Source: Streptomyces werraensis
GTDB taxonomy: Bacteria; Actinomycetota; Actinomycetes; Streptomycetales; Streptomycetaceae
DNA: 64,000 bases
Direction of reading: 5' to 3'
NCBI GenBank assembly: GCA_014656175.1
Contig: BNBX01000003.1
Location: 242,573-306,572 of the forward strand
Shown here: positions 50,953 through 58,613 of the stretch, piece by piece
How positions within the stretch are numbered: the stretch's first letter is position 1
How the letters are laid out: each line of letters begins with the position of its first letter
Position numbers and translations under genes: made by a program
The notes under the pieces: model-generated
The model's input: the letters and a program-made list of their open reading frames with translations, nothing else
The model's database searches: none
Told to the model about the DNA's origin: nothing

Positions 50953-51264
50953 TCAGTCGCGGCCACCCTGGTCGGGAACGGGCCACGTCCCCGTGGAGCG
51001 TTCGATCGCCTTCGCGCCGGCCCGGTCCACCGCACTCCGCACCACCGCGAAGATCGCCCCCTGGATCGCCGCGGCCAGGAGGATCTCGCCCCAGCCGCGG
51101 TCGCGGTCCAGCGCGTCCGGCGCGTTGTCCTCCTTCTTGATCACCTTCCAGGTCTTCTGGAAGGCCATGCCCGCCACGGTGCCGCTGGTCCAGCCCAGCG
51201 CGAAACCGATCGGCTTGTACGCCAGAGGCAGCTTCTTCTTCGCCTTCTTGCTCTTCTTCGCCAC
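50953..51264 (-). CDS. DUF4235-domain membrane protein
   Basis: 103 residues. A lysine-rich start (KKSKKAKKKLP) leads into KPIGFALGWTSGTVAGMAFQKTW and WGEILLAAAIQGAIFAVVRSAVDRAGAKA, two membrane-associated helices of the DUF4235 family. Function unknown. GTG 51264 with AGGAGA upstream. It lies just upstream of the GST gene's end, on the same strand, but a 42-bp gap and orientation give no clear operon. Confidence 0.87.
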   Translation of the reverse strand: MAKKSKKAKKKLPLAYKPIGFALGWTSGTVAGMAFQKTWKVIKKEDNAPDALDRDRGWGEILLAAAIQGAIFAVVRSAVDRAGAKAIERSTGTWPVPDQGGRD

Positions 51265-51306
51265 GTCGTTTCTCCTAGGTCGGCTCGGTCGTCAGGGGTG
51301 GTCAGG

Positions 51307-52335
51307 TCAGGGGCGGCCTGGCGCAGGGATCTCCTCGCCGCGCGGCGCCGGGCCGGGCGGGGTGCCGTCGCCGAAGGGCCGGCCGCCCAGCTCCTCGCGG
51401 TGATGGGGAGTCGTCCAGCCGGACAGGCCGGGCCCGAGGGGGACGATGCCGGACGGGTTGATGCCGGTGTGCACCTGGTAGTAGTGCCGTTTGATGTGGT
51501 CGAAGTCGACGGTGTCGCCGAACCCCGGCGTCTGGTACAGGTCGCGGGCGTACGCCCACAGCACCCGGCTCTCCGTCAGCTTCCACAGGTTGCACTTGAA
51601 GTGGCCGTGATACACGGGGTCGAACCGCACCAGCGTGGTGAACAGCCTGATGTCCGCCTCGGTGATGGTGTCCCCGACCAGGTACCGCTGCCGCTCCAGC
51701 CGCTGCTCGAGCGACTCCAGCCGTCGGAACAGCCGTGTGAAGGCGGCCTCGTACTCCTCCTGCCCGGTGGCGAAACCCGCCCGGTACACACCGTTGTTGA
51801 CGTCCCGGAAGACGTCGTCCATCACCGCGTCGATCTCGTCGCGCAGCTTCTCGGGGTACAGGTCGGGCGCCCCCTCGCGGTGCAGGGCCGTCCACTCGGT
51901 GGCGAAGTCCAGGGTGATCTGCTGGTAGTCGTTGGTGACCAGCTTCCCGCTGGGCACGTCCACGACGGCCGGCACGCTCACGCCGCCCGGATAGTCCGTC
52001 TCCCGCCGGTCGTACGCCTCGCTGAGGTAGCGGATGCCGAGCACCGGGTCGCGGCCGTCCGGGTCCAGGGTGAAACGCCAGCTGCGGTCGTCCTGGACCG
52101 GGTCCGCGACCGCCAGGGACACCGCGTCCTCCAGCCCCAGCAGCCGCCGCGACACCAGCGCCCGGCTCGCCCAGGGACAGGCGCGGCTCACCACCAGACG
52201 GTAACGCCCGGCCTCCACCGGCCACCCGTCCCGCCCGTCGGCGGTGATCCGGTCCTGGAAGTGCGCCCGGGACCGCTTGAACGCCTTCCTGCCGTACGCG
52301 CTGTTGCCGCCGCCCGCGTCGTCGCGGCCGCTCAT
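51307..52335 (-). CDS. Glutathione S-transferase family, Xi-class (glutathionyl-hydroquinone reductase-like)
   Basis: 342 residues. The N-terminal thioredoxin-like domain has the Xi-class active site SRACPWASR (catalytic Cys in CPWA), and the long C-terminal helical domain includes DDVFRDVNNGVYRAGFA, LVGDTITEADIRLF and FDPVYHGHFKCNL. These enzymes reduce glutathionyl-hydroquinones. Streptomyces make mycothiol instead of glutathione, so a mycothiol-linked substrate is likely. ATG 52335 has AGGGAGA upstream. Confidence 0.88.
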   Translation of the reverse strand: MSGRDDAGGGNSAYGRKAFKRSRAHFQDRITADGRDGWPVEAGRYRLVVSRACPWASRALVSRRLLGLEDAVSLAVADPVQDDRSWRFTLDPDGRDPVLGIRYLSEAYDRRETDYPGGVSVPAVVDVPSGKLVTNDYQQITLDFATEWTALHREGAPDLYPEKLRDEIDAVMDDVFRDVNNGVYRAGFATGQEEYEAAFTRLFRRLESLEQRLERQRYLVGDTITEADIRLFTTLVRFDPVYHGHFKCNLWKLTESRVLWAYARDLYQTPGFGDTVDFDHIKRHYYQVHTGINPSGIVPLGPGLSGWTTPHHREELGGRPFGDGTPPGPAPRGEEIPAPGRP

Positions 52336-52440
52336 GGTGGTCTCCCTCTGTCGTCGCTGCTGTGTCGTCCCTGTCACCGCGTTCCCCGTTTTCCCCCGAC
52401 CGCACGGTATGAGCTGCGCCGACCGGGGCAATCGGCCGTC

Positions 52441-53388
52441 GTGACTACACGATCGGATCGCAGAACGCGGCTCACCGTCCTGGTGGCGCTCGCGGCCAAT
52501 CTCGTGATAGCCGCCGCGAAGGCCGTGGGCGGCCTCGTCGCGTCCTCGCCCGCGCTGCTGTCGGAGGCGGCGCACTCGGTGGCGGACAGCGTGAACGAGA
52601 TCTTCCTGCTCGCCGCCCTGCGCCGCAGCCGCCGCCCGGCCGACCGCCGCCACCCCTTCGGCTACGGCAAGGAACGGTTCTTCTGGTCGCTGCTCGCGGC
52701 CGTCGGCATCTTCGTGATGGGCGGCTGCTTCTCCTTCTACCAGGGGATCGACGCCCTGCGGAACGGGGGAGAGGAGCACTTCAGCGGTTACGTCGCCGGG
52801 CTCGTCGTGCTCGGCGTGGCCCTCCTCGCGGAGGGCGGTTCGCTGCTGCGCGCTCTCTACCAGGTGCGTCGTCAGGGCGGCGGACTGGGCGATCCGGCGC
52901 TGCGCACGGTCATCGCCGAGGACGGCACCGCGGTCGTCGGCGTCACCCTCGCCATGGCCGGCATGGCGCTGCACATGCTCACCGGGCAGGTGGTGTGGGA
53001 GGCCTCCGCCTCGCTCGCCATCGGGCTGCTGCTGGGATACGTCGCCTACCGGCTCGGCCGTGAGGCCCGCGACCAGCTCATCGGCGAGGCCGCCGACCCG
53101 GGGGCCAGCGACCGGATCCGGGAACTGCTGCGAGCCCAGCCCGAGATCGACAGCGTGGAGGCGCTGTTCACCATGAAGACCGGGCTCGACACCGCCCTGG
53201 TGGCCGCCCGTGTCGACCTGGTGCCGGGACTGGACAGCGAGCGGGTGGAAGAGGTCGCCGTGCGCATCAAGCGGTCCATCGCCCGGGTGGTCCCCGAGGC
53301 GGCCCAGGTCTTCCTCGACGTCACCGAGCGCGGGGCGGCGGAGGCATGGGAGGGCCCCGCCGCGACGGGGGAACGCGGCGGGGCCTGA
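52441..53388 (+). CDS. Cation diffusion facilitator (CDF) transporter
   Basis: 315 residues with six membrane helices and the CDF metal sites SEAAHSVADSVNE (helix 2) and AEDGTAVVGVTLAM (helix 5, D in the ED-T pattern), with HPFGYGKERFFW after helix 2. The C-terminal ~100 residues form a cytoplasmic ferredoxin-like domain (RVDLVPGLDSERVEEVAVRI). It exports divalent metal such as Zn2+, Fe2+ or Mn2+. GTG 52441; no strong ribosome site is visible. Divergent from the GST gene. Confidence 0.9.
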   Translation: MTTRSDRRTRLTVLVALAANLVIAAAKAVGGLVASSPALLSEAAHSVADSVNEIFLLAALRRSRRPADRRHPFGYGKERFFWSLLAAVGIFVMGGCFSFYQGIDALRNGGEEHFSGYVAGLVVLGVALLAEGGSLLRALYQVRRQGGGLGDPALRTVIAEDGTAVVGVTLAMAGMALHMLTGQVVWEASASLAIGLLLGYVAYRLGREARDQLIGEAADPGASDRIRELLRAQPEIDSVEALFTMKTGLDTALVAARVDLVPGLDSERVEEVAVRIKRSIARVVPEAAQVFLDVTERGAAEAWEGPAATGERGGA

Positions 53389-53497
53389 CGCTCGTGTGCC
53401 CGGCGACCGGGGCTTCATGCGGGACCGGCCGGGGTGTTCTCCCCTGACCGCCGCGCCGGCGTCCGAACAGGCTTCCCGGGCCGCCGCGTCGACCCCG

Positions 53498-53941
53498 TCA
53501 GCCCTGGTCGTCGCGCTCCAGCACGAAGACCGGGATCTCCCGGCTGGTCTTCTTCTGGTACTCCTCGTACTGCGGGAACGCCTCGACCGCGCGCTTCCAC
53601 CACTCGGCCTTCTCCTCACCGGTGACCTCACGGGCCGTCATGTCCCACTTGGCCGGGCCGTCCTGGAGCTCGACATGCGGATGAGCCTTCAGGTTGAAGT
53701 ACCAGACCGGGTGCTTCGGTGCGCCGCCCAGCGAGGCGACCACCGCGTACCGGCCGTCGTGCTCCACCCGCATCACCGGGGTCTTGCGCAGCTTGCCGCT
53801 CTTCGCGCCCCGGCTGGTGAGCACGACGACCGGCTTGCCCTGCAGTGTCGTCCCCTCCGTGCCGCCGGACCGCTCGACCAGCTCCACCTGTTCCCGTACC
53901 CAGGCCGTCGGGCTGGGCTCGTACTCGCCTTCGAGTGGCAT
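53498..53941 (-). CDS. DDN-like deazaflavin (F420)-dependent nitroreductase family protein
   Basis: 147 residues of the nitroreductase/DDN-type split-barrel: [26 protein letters not shown], then [25 protein letters not shown], a signature for F420-binding enzymes. Streptomyces make F420, so a reduction of an unsaturated or nitro substrate is expected. Start at ATG 53941 ([11 protein letters not shown]), the usual family start; ATG 53986 is also open. Confidence 0.88.
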   Translation of the reverse strand: MPLEGEYEPSPTAWVREQVELVERSGGTEGTTLQGKPVVVLTSRGAKSGKLRKTPVMRVEHDGRYAVVASLGGAPKHPVWYFNLKAHPHVELQDGPAKWDMTAREVTGEEKAEWWKRAVEAFPQYEEYQKKTSREIPVFVLERDDQG

Positions 53942-54217
53942 CGCATCCGTCCCATCGTTCTCGCGTCGTACGGCCGAGTCGATCATTGCTCCGTACCCGC
54001 CGCACCCGGAAGTCGTCCGGGCCGGGCGTGTCCCGGCCGTGGAGGACCAGTGCCCAGGAAACACCGTCCGACCCCGTCGAGGGGGCAGGACGGGCGGGCG
54101 AGTTGCGAGCGGCGGCGGGCCCCCGTTTCCATGGATGAAGGCCCCTCCGCGCCCCGCCGCCCCCTTCGGCGGCCCTGACGGGCGGCAAAGGTGTGACCGA
54201 CCCCGGGAGGCTGGATC

Positions 54218-55947
54218 GTGGCAGCGCCGGACCCGCGACCGCCCGGCCCGGAGGAACTCCTCACGGGCTCCGCCGGACCCGTGCTGCGGTCCCTGCTCAC
54301 CCACGCGGGCCTCGGGCTCGCCGTGTGGGACACGGAGCTGCGCTGCGTCTGGGCCAACGACGTCCTCACCCGGTACGACGGCATTCCCCGCGAGCGGCGG
54401 CTGGGCCTGCCGCCCCGCGCCTCGCTGGCCGGTGACGCCGACGCCCTGGAGGAGACCCTCCGCGAGGTGCTCGGCACCGGCGCCTGCGTCATCGGCCGCC
54501 CCTACCGCGTCCCGGTGGTCCAGGGTGACCGGCGGCCCCGATTCCTCGCCGCCACCGCCCTGCGCCTGGACGGCCCCGACGGCCGCCCGCTGGGCGTGGC
54601 CCTGCTGGTGCTGGACGTACGCGGCGGACGCGGGGTGGAGGACCGGCTCGCGGTGGCAGCGAGGCCGGCGCCCGCATCGGCACCACCCTGGACGTCGTGC
54701 GCACCGCGCAGGAACTGGCCGACTTCACGGTGCCGCTGCTCGCCGACTACGTCACCGTCGACCTGACGGAGGCGGTACGCCTCGGCGGGGAGCCGCTGGA
54801 ACGGCTCGGCACCGCCGACGGCCGCGTCCCCGCCTTCCGCCGCGCCGGCGTCGCCTCCGTCCACGACGGCGCCCCCGAGTCCCTGTGGTCGTCCGGCGAT
54901 GCGGTGTTCGTCCCGGAGGCGTCGCCGTTCACGCAGGTGCTGCACACGGGCCGGCCGCTGCTGGAGCCGCACATCGACACCTCGCCCGGCACCTGGCTGG
55001 ACCACGACCCGGCGCGCGCCGAGAAGATCCGCCGGTACGGCATGCACTCGCTGCTGATCGTCCCCCTCCAGGCCCGCGGCCTGCTCATGGGCGTGGCGGT
55101 CCTCGTCCGCGCGGACAACCCGGCCCCCTTCGACGACGGCGACCGGCTGCTCGCCGAGGAGATCGCCGCCCGCGCCGCGCTCAGCCTCGACAACGCCCGC
55201 CGCTACACCCGCGAGCGCACCGCCGCGCTCACCCTCCAGCGCAGCCTGCTGCCGCGCCGGGTGGACGGCGGCGACGCCATGGAGGTGGCCGCGCACTACG
55301 TCCCCGCCGACGCCGAGTACAGCGCCGGAGGGGACTGGTTCGACGTGTTCGGCCTGTCCGGCGGCCGGCTCGCGCTCGTCGTCGGCGACGTGGTGGGCCA
55401 CGGCATCGCCGCCGCGGCCGCGATGGGACGGCTGCGCACGGCCATCCGCACCCTCGCCGACCTCGACCTCCCCCCTGCGGAACTGCTGACCCGGCTGGAC
55501 CGGACCTCCGTCCACCTCGTGGAGACCGACGAGGCGAGCGACGTGGAGTGCTGCTCCATCGGGGCGACCTGCGTCTACGCGGTGTACGACCCCGCCGCCC
55601 GCACCTTCACCGTCGCCCTGGCCGGACACCCGCCGCCCGCCGTCACCGGCCCCGACGGCGTCCTCACCTTCCCCGACCTGCCGCACGGCACCCCGCTCGG
55701 CTACGGCCTGCCGCCCCACGAGGCAGCGGTCCTCGATCTCCCCCCGGGCGGACTGGTGGCCCTCTACTCCGACGGCCTCGTCGAGGACCGCCGTCACGAC
55801 ATCGGCGCAGGCATGGAACGCGTACGCCGGGCCCTCGCACGGGCCGGCGGCGACTCCTCCCTGACCGACCTGTGCACGGCGGTCGTCGCCACCCTCCCGA
55901 GGGCCCCGGAGGACGACGTCACGCTCCTGCTGGCGCGGGCGCGATGA
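54218..55947 (+). pseudogene. PAS-GAF-SpoIIE phosphatase gene interrupted by a frameshift
   Basis: The N-terminal part (GTG 54218, RBS GGGAGG) is a PAS domain ([19 protein letters not shown]) in one frame, ending in GVEDRLAV. The next homologous codons, [22 protein letters not shown], continue in another frame from about 54660 to 55947, and hold GAF and SpoIIE/PP2C domains (LQRSLLPRR, GGDWFDVF, VVGDVVGHGIAAA, ALYSDGLVEDR). One base seems lost (or two gained) near 54652-54660. The intact paralogue at 58.6 kb shows the expected continuous order. It could be a recent inactivation, a sequencing error or recoding. The second frame's first GTG (54697) has no ribosome site. Confidence 0.82.
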
Positions 55948-56014
55948 GGGGTGCGGGCGCAGCTGGGCAGCGGCGGGGTCGGTCCGCCCCCGCCGCCCCT
56001 GCCCTTCCCGTCCC

Positions 56015-56034
56015 GGGGCTCCGCCCCGGACCCC
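56015..56034. repeat. Dispersed palindromic repeat, copy 2
   Basis: The exact reverse complement of the 20-bp unit at 50921-50940, in the convergent gap between the phosphatase and LysE genes. GGCGTTCC-AGGAGC on the minus strand also matches the flank of copy 1. Confidence 0.85.
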
Positions 56035-56059
56035 GCGCTCCTGGAACGCCGGGGGGCTG

Positions 56060-56689
56060 TCAGGGCGCCAGCGCCATTCGCAGCGCCAGTGCCGTCATCA
56101 CTCCGCTCGCCACCAGCGCCGTCGCCAGCCGCCCCCGGTGACCGGTCAGCGCCCGGCCCAGCAGGGCGCCGCCGCCCGCCAGCAGGACCTGCCAGCTCGC
56201 CGAGGCCGCGAAGGCCGCCGTCACGAAGACCGACTGCTCCACCGCCCCGGCCGCCGATCCGCCCTGTGAGCCGAGGACCAGTGCCGCGAAGTAGATCACC
56301 GTGGTCGGGTTGAGCAGGGTGATGCCCAGCAGCGTCAGATACGCCCGCGGGGCGCTCGGGGGCGGCGGCGCGGCCCGTGTGGCGAGCCGGCGGCCGCGGT
56401 ACTGCCGTAGCGCGCCGGCCGCGCCCCACGCCGCCAGCGCGGCCAGTACGAGGACGCACACCCAGCGCAGCGGGCCCAGGGCGGGGCGCAGCGCCGAGGC
56501 GAGGGCGGAACCGCCGAGGACCGCGGCGAGCGCGTACAGCCCGTCCGCCGTGGCGACGCCGAGCGCCGCGGACACGCCGGTGCGCAGGGACGTACGGGCG
56601 GAGAGGGACACGAGGTAGGTGCCGACTGCGCCCACGGGGACCGCGATGCCGTACCCGGCGAGCAGCCCCGCGAGCAGCGCGGCGGTCAC
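56060..56689 (-). CDS. LysE/RhtB family amino-acid exporter
   Basis: 209 residues, six hydrophobic segments: GLLAGYGIAVPVGAVGTYLV near the start carries the LysE-type P-V-G loop, followed by GVATADGLYALAAVLGGSAL and YLTLLGITLLNPTTVIYFAAL (the conserved NP-T-I-YF motif). It would export an amino acid such as lysine, arginine or threonine. GTG 56689 lacks a ribosome site, but it overlaps the stop of an upstream mini-ORF by 4 bp, so its translation may depend on that ORF. Confidence 0.87.
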   Translation of the reverse strand: MTAALLAGLLAGYGIAVPVGAVGTYLVSLSARTSLRTGVSAALGVATADGLYALAAVLGGSALASALRPALGPLRWVCVLVLAALAAWGAAGALRQYRGRRLATRAAPPPPSAPRAYLTLLGITLLNPTTVIYFAALVLGSQGGSAAGAVEQSVFVTAAFAASASWQVLLAGGGALLGRALTGHRGRLATALVASGVMTALALRMALAP

Positions 56690-56790
56690 GGGCGCGGGGG
56701 AGTCGTGCCTTCCCGGGCGCCGGACTGCTGCTGTCGGCCCGCGACGACGGCGAGGGCGGACGAGGGCAGCGGGAACATGCGCGTGGACAT
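56686..56790 (-). CDS. 34-residue upstream ORF coupled to the LysE gene (putative)
   Basis: ATG 56790 opens a frame beginning MSTRMFPLPSSALAVVAG and ending in TGA at 56686-56688, which overlaps the LysE GTG (GTGA). AGGA lies 9 nt before the ATG, while LysE itself has no ribosome site. It is probably a coupling or leader peptide; its sequence shows no known family. The alternative is that the LysE N-terminus is longer and different. Confidence 0.45.
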   Translation of the reverse strand: MSTRMFPLPSSALAVVAGRQQQSGAREGTTPPRP

Positions 56791-56968
56791 GGGCAGGATC
56801 CTGGGGCCTGTCACCCGGTACCGGCAAACGGTTTTCGCCGGCCGGGGCCGGCAACCGACGACAACGCCGCACGGGGTGCGCCTGGGGTGCGCCCCCCACG
56901 CCCGCTCAGGGCAGTGGGGGAGTGCGTGCCGGATCCGGCGACGCCGGGACGATCCTGTCGAAAGGCCC

Positions 56969-56974
56969 TAGGGT
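56969..56974 (+). promoter_or_regulatory. -10 element TAGGGT for a probably leaderless mRNA
   Basis: TAGGGT ends 6 nt before ATG 56981, with no convincing ribosome site. Confidence 0.5.
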
Positions 56975-56980
56975 GCCGGG

Positions 56981-57505
56981 ATGACCGACAAGCCCTTCCT
57001 CTACGTCGTCGTCTGCGCCGCCGGCGTCGCCGCGGACGTCAGCAAGCTGATCACCGCCGCGCAGGAGCGGGACCGGGAGGTCGGCGTCATCGCCACCCCG
57101 ACGGCGATGAACGGCTTCTTCGACGCCGCCGCCGTCGAGACGCAGACCGGCCGCCCGATCCGCTCGGCCTGGCGGCGCCCGGGCGATCCGCGGCCCTTCC
57201 CGGCCCCCGACGCCGTGGTGGTCGCCCCGGCCACCTTCAACACCGTCAACAAGTGGGCGGCGGGCATCGCCGACACCCTCGCCGTCGGCACCCTGTGCGA
57301 GGCGGCCGGCCTCGGTGTGCCGATCGCCGTCCTGCCCTGCGTCGCGGACGCGCTGGCCGCCCACCCCGCCTACCGGGACGCCGTGGCCCGGCTGCGCGGC
57401 ATGGGCGTCCGCTTCGCCGACCCGTACCCGGGGGAGGGTGAAAGGGACGGTGAGCGGCGGGAGTTCGGCTGGGAGCGGGCCCTTGACCTCCTGGGGGACG
57501 GCTGA
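56981..57505 (+). CDS. Flavoprotein of the HFCD family
   Basis: 174 residues of the homo-oligomeric flavin-containing Cys decarboxylase fold: VVVCAAGVAADVSKLI and the characteristic APATFNTVNKWAAGIADTL, which in family members forms the FMN/substrate pocket. Members include phosphopantothenoylcysteine decarboxylase and lantibiotic EpiD. There is no peptide or CoaB partner, so function is open. Leaderless start at ATG 56981. Confidence 0.86.
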   Translation: MTDKPFLYVVVCAAGVAADVSKLITAAQERDREVGVIATPTAMNGFFDAAAVETQTGRPIRSAWRRPGDPRPFPAPDAVVVAPATFNTVNKWAAGIADTLAVGTLCEAAGLGVPIAVLPCVADALAAHPAYRDAVARLRGMGVRFADPYPGEGERDGERREFGWERALDLLGDG

Positions 57506-57544
57506 GCGGCACCCCGCTTCGAGTGCGCGCGAAGACGTACGCTC

Positions 57545-57580
57545 GCTCCTGCGACAGCAACCGTTCCCGACGGCAGGAGC
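57545..57580 (+). other. Hairpin sequestering the aldo/keto reductase ribosome site
   Basis: GCTCCTGC (57545-57552) is perfectly complementary to GCAGGAGC (57573-57580), which contains the Shine-Dalgarno AGGAG of the next gene. A 20-nt loop separates them. In the mRNA this could limit translation unless opened. Confidence 0.4.
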
Positions 57581-57587
57581 AGCAACG

Positions 57588-58556
57588 ATGCAGTACGTGA
57601 AGCTCGGTTCGACGGGCCTGGAGGTCTCGCGCGTCTGCCTGGGCTGCATGACCTACGGCGACCCCGGCCGCGGCAACCACGAGTGGACCCTGGACGAGGA
57701 GGCGTCCCGGCCGCTGATCCGGCAGGCGCTGGAAGCGGGGATCACGTTCTTCGACACCGCGAACGTGTACTCGGACGGCACCAGCGAGGAGATCGTCGGC
57801 CGGGCGCTGCGCGACTTCGCCCGCCGCGACGACGTCGTCCTCGCCACCAAGGTGCACGGCCGGATGCGGCCCGGACCCAACGGCGCGGGGCTCTCCCGCA
57901 AGGCGATCATGACCGAGCTGGACCACAGTCTGCGCCGCCTCGGCACCGACTACGTCGACCTCTACCAGATCCACCGCTGGGACCCGCACACCCCGGTGGA
58001 GGAGACGATGGAGGCACTGCACGACGTCGTCAAGGCGGGCAAGGTCCGCTACATCGGGGCCAGTTCTATGTACGCCTGGCAGTTCTCCAAGGCGCAGTAC
58101 ACCGCCGAGCTGCGCGGCTGGACGAAGTTCGTGTCCATGCAGAACCACTACAACCTGCTCTACCGCGAGGAGGAGCGGGAGATGCTGCCGCTCTGCGCCG
58201 ACCAGGGCGTCGGCGTGCTGCCGTGGAGCCCGCTCGCCCGCGGCCGCCTCACCCGCGACTGGGACGTCACCACGGAGCGCAGCGCCACCGACCAGTTCGG
58301 CAGCACCCTCTACCAGGAGGGCGACCGCGCGATCGTCGAGGCGGTCGCCCGCGTCGCCGAGGCCCGCGGCGTCCCCCGTGCCCAGGTCGCCCTCGCCTGG
58401 CTCCTCCGTCAGGACACGGTCACCGCCCCCGTCGTCGGCGCGGCGAAGCCGTCCCACATCGAGGACGCGGTGGCGGCGGTCGACCTGACCCTCACGGACA
58501 AGGAGCTCGAGGAACTCGCCGAGCCGTACACGCCCCACCCGATCGCGGGTCACTGA
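57588..58556 (+). CDS. Aldo/keto reductase
   Basis: 322 residues of TIM-barrel AKR: catalytic Asp and Tyr in DTANVYSDG, Lys in LATKVHG and His in YQIHRWD, with the NADPH-loop region VGAAKPSHIEDAV at the C-terminus. It resembles the general-stress type (YajO/Gsp69). It reduces aldehydes or ketones with NADPH. ATG 57588 with AGGAG 8 nt upstream. Confidence 0.92.
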   Translation: MQYVKLGSTGLEVSRVCLGCMTYGDPGRGNHEWTLDEEASRPLIRQALEAGITFFDTANVYSDGTSEEIVGRALRDFARRDDVVLATKVHGRMRPGPNGAGLSRKAIMTELDHSLRRLGTDYVDLYQIHRWDPHTPVEETMEALHDVVKAGKVRYIGASSMYAWQFSKAQYTAELRGWTKFVSMQNHYNLLYREEEREMLPLCADQGVGVLPWSPLARGRLTRDWDVTTERSATDQFGSTLYQEGDRAIVEAVARVAEARGVPRAQVALAWLLRQDTVTAPVVGAAKPSHIEDAVAAVDLTLTDKELEELAEPYTPHPIAGH

Positions 58557-58613
58557 AGCGCCCGGCCCCGGCGGAGGAGAGCGCTCACCTCCAGGGAGCG
58601 GACCCCGCCAGGG

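Noticed and set aside
54697..55947. Second half of the frameshifted phosphatase as an independent gene
   Set aside because: The GTG at 54697 lacks a ribosome site and lies inside the GAF domain; the codons upstream of it in that frame are still homologous.
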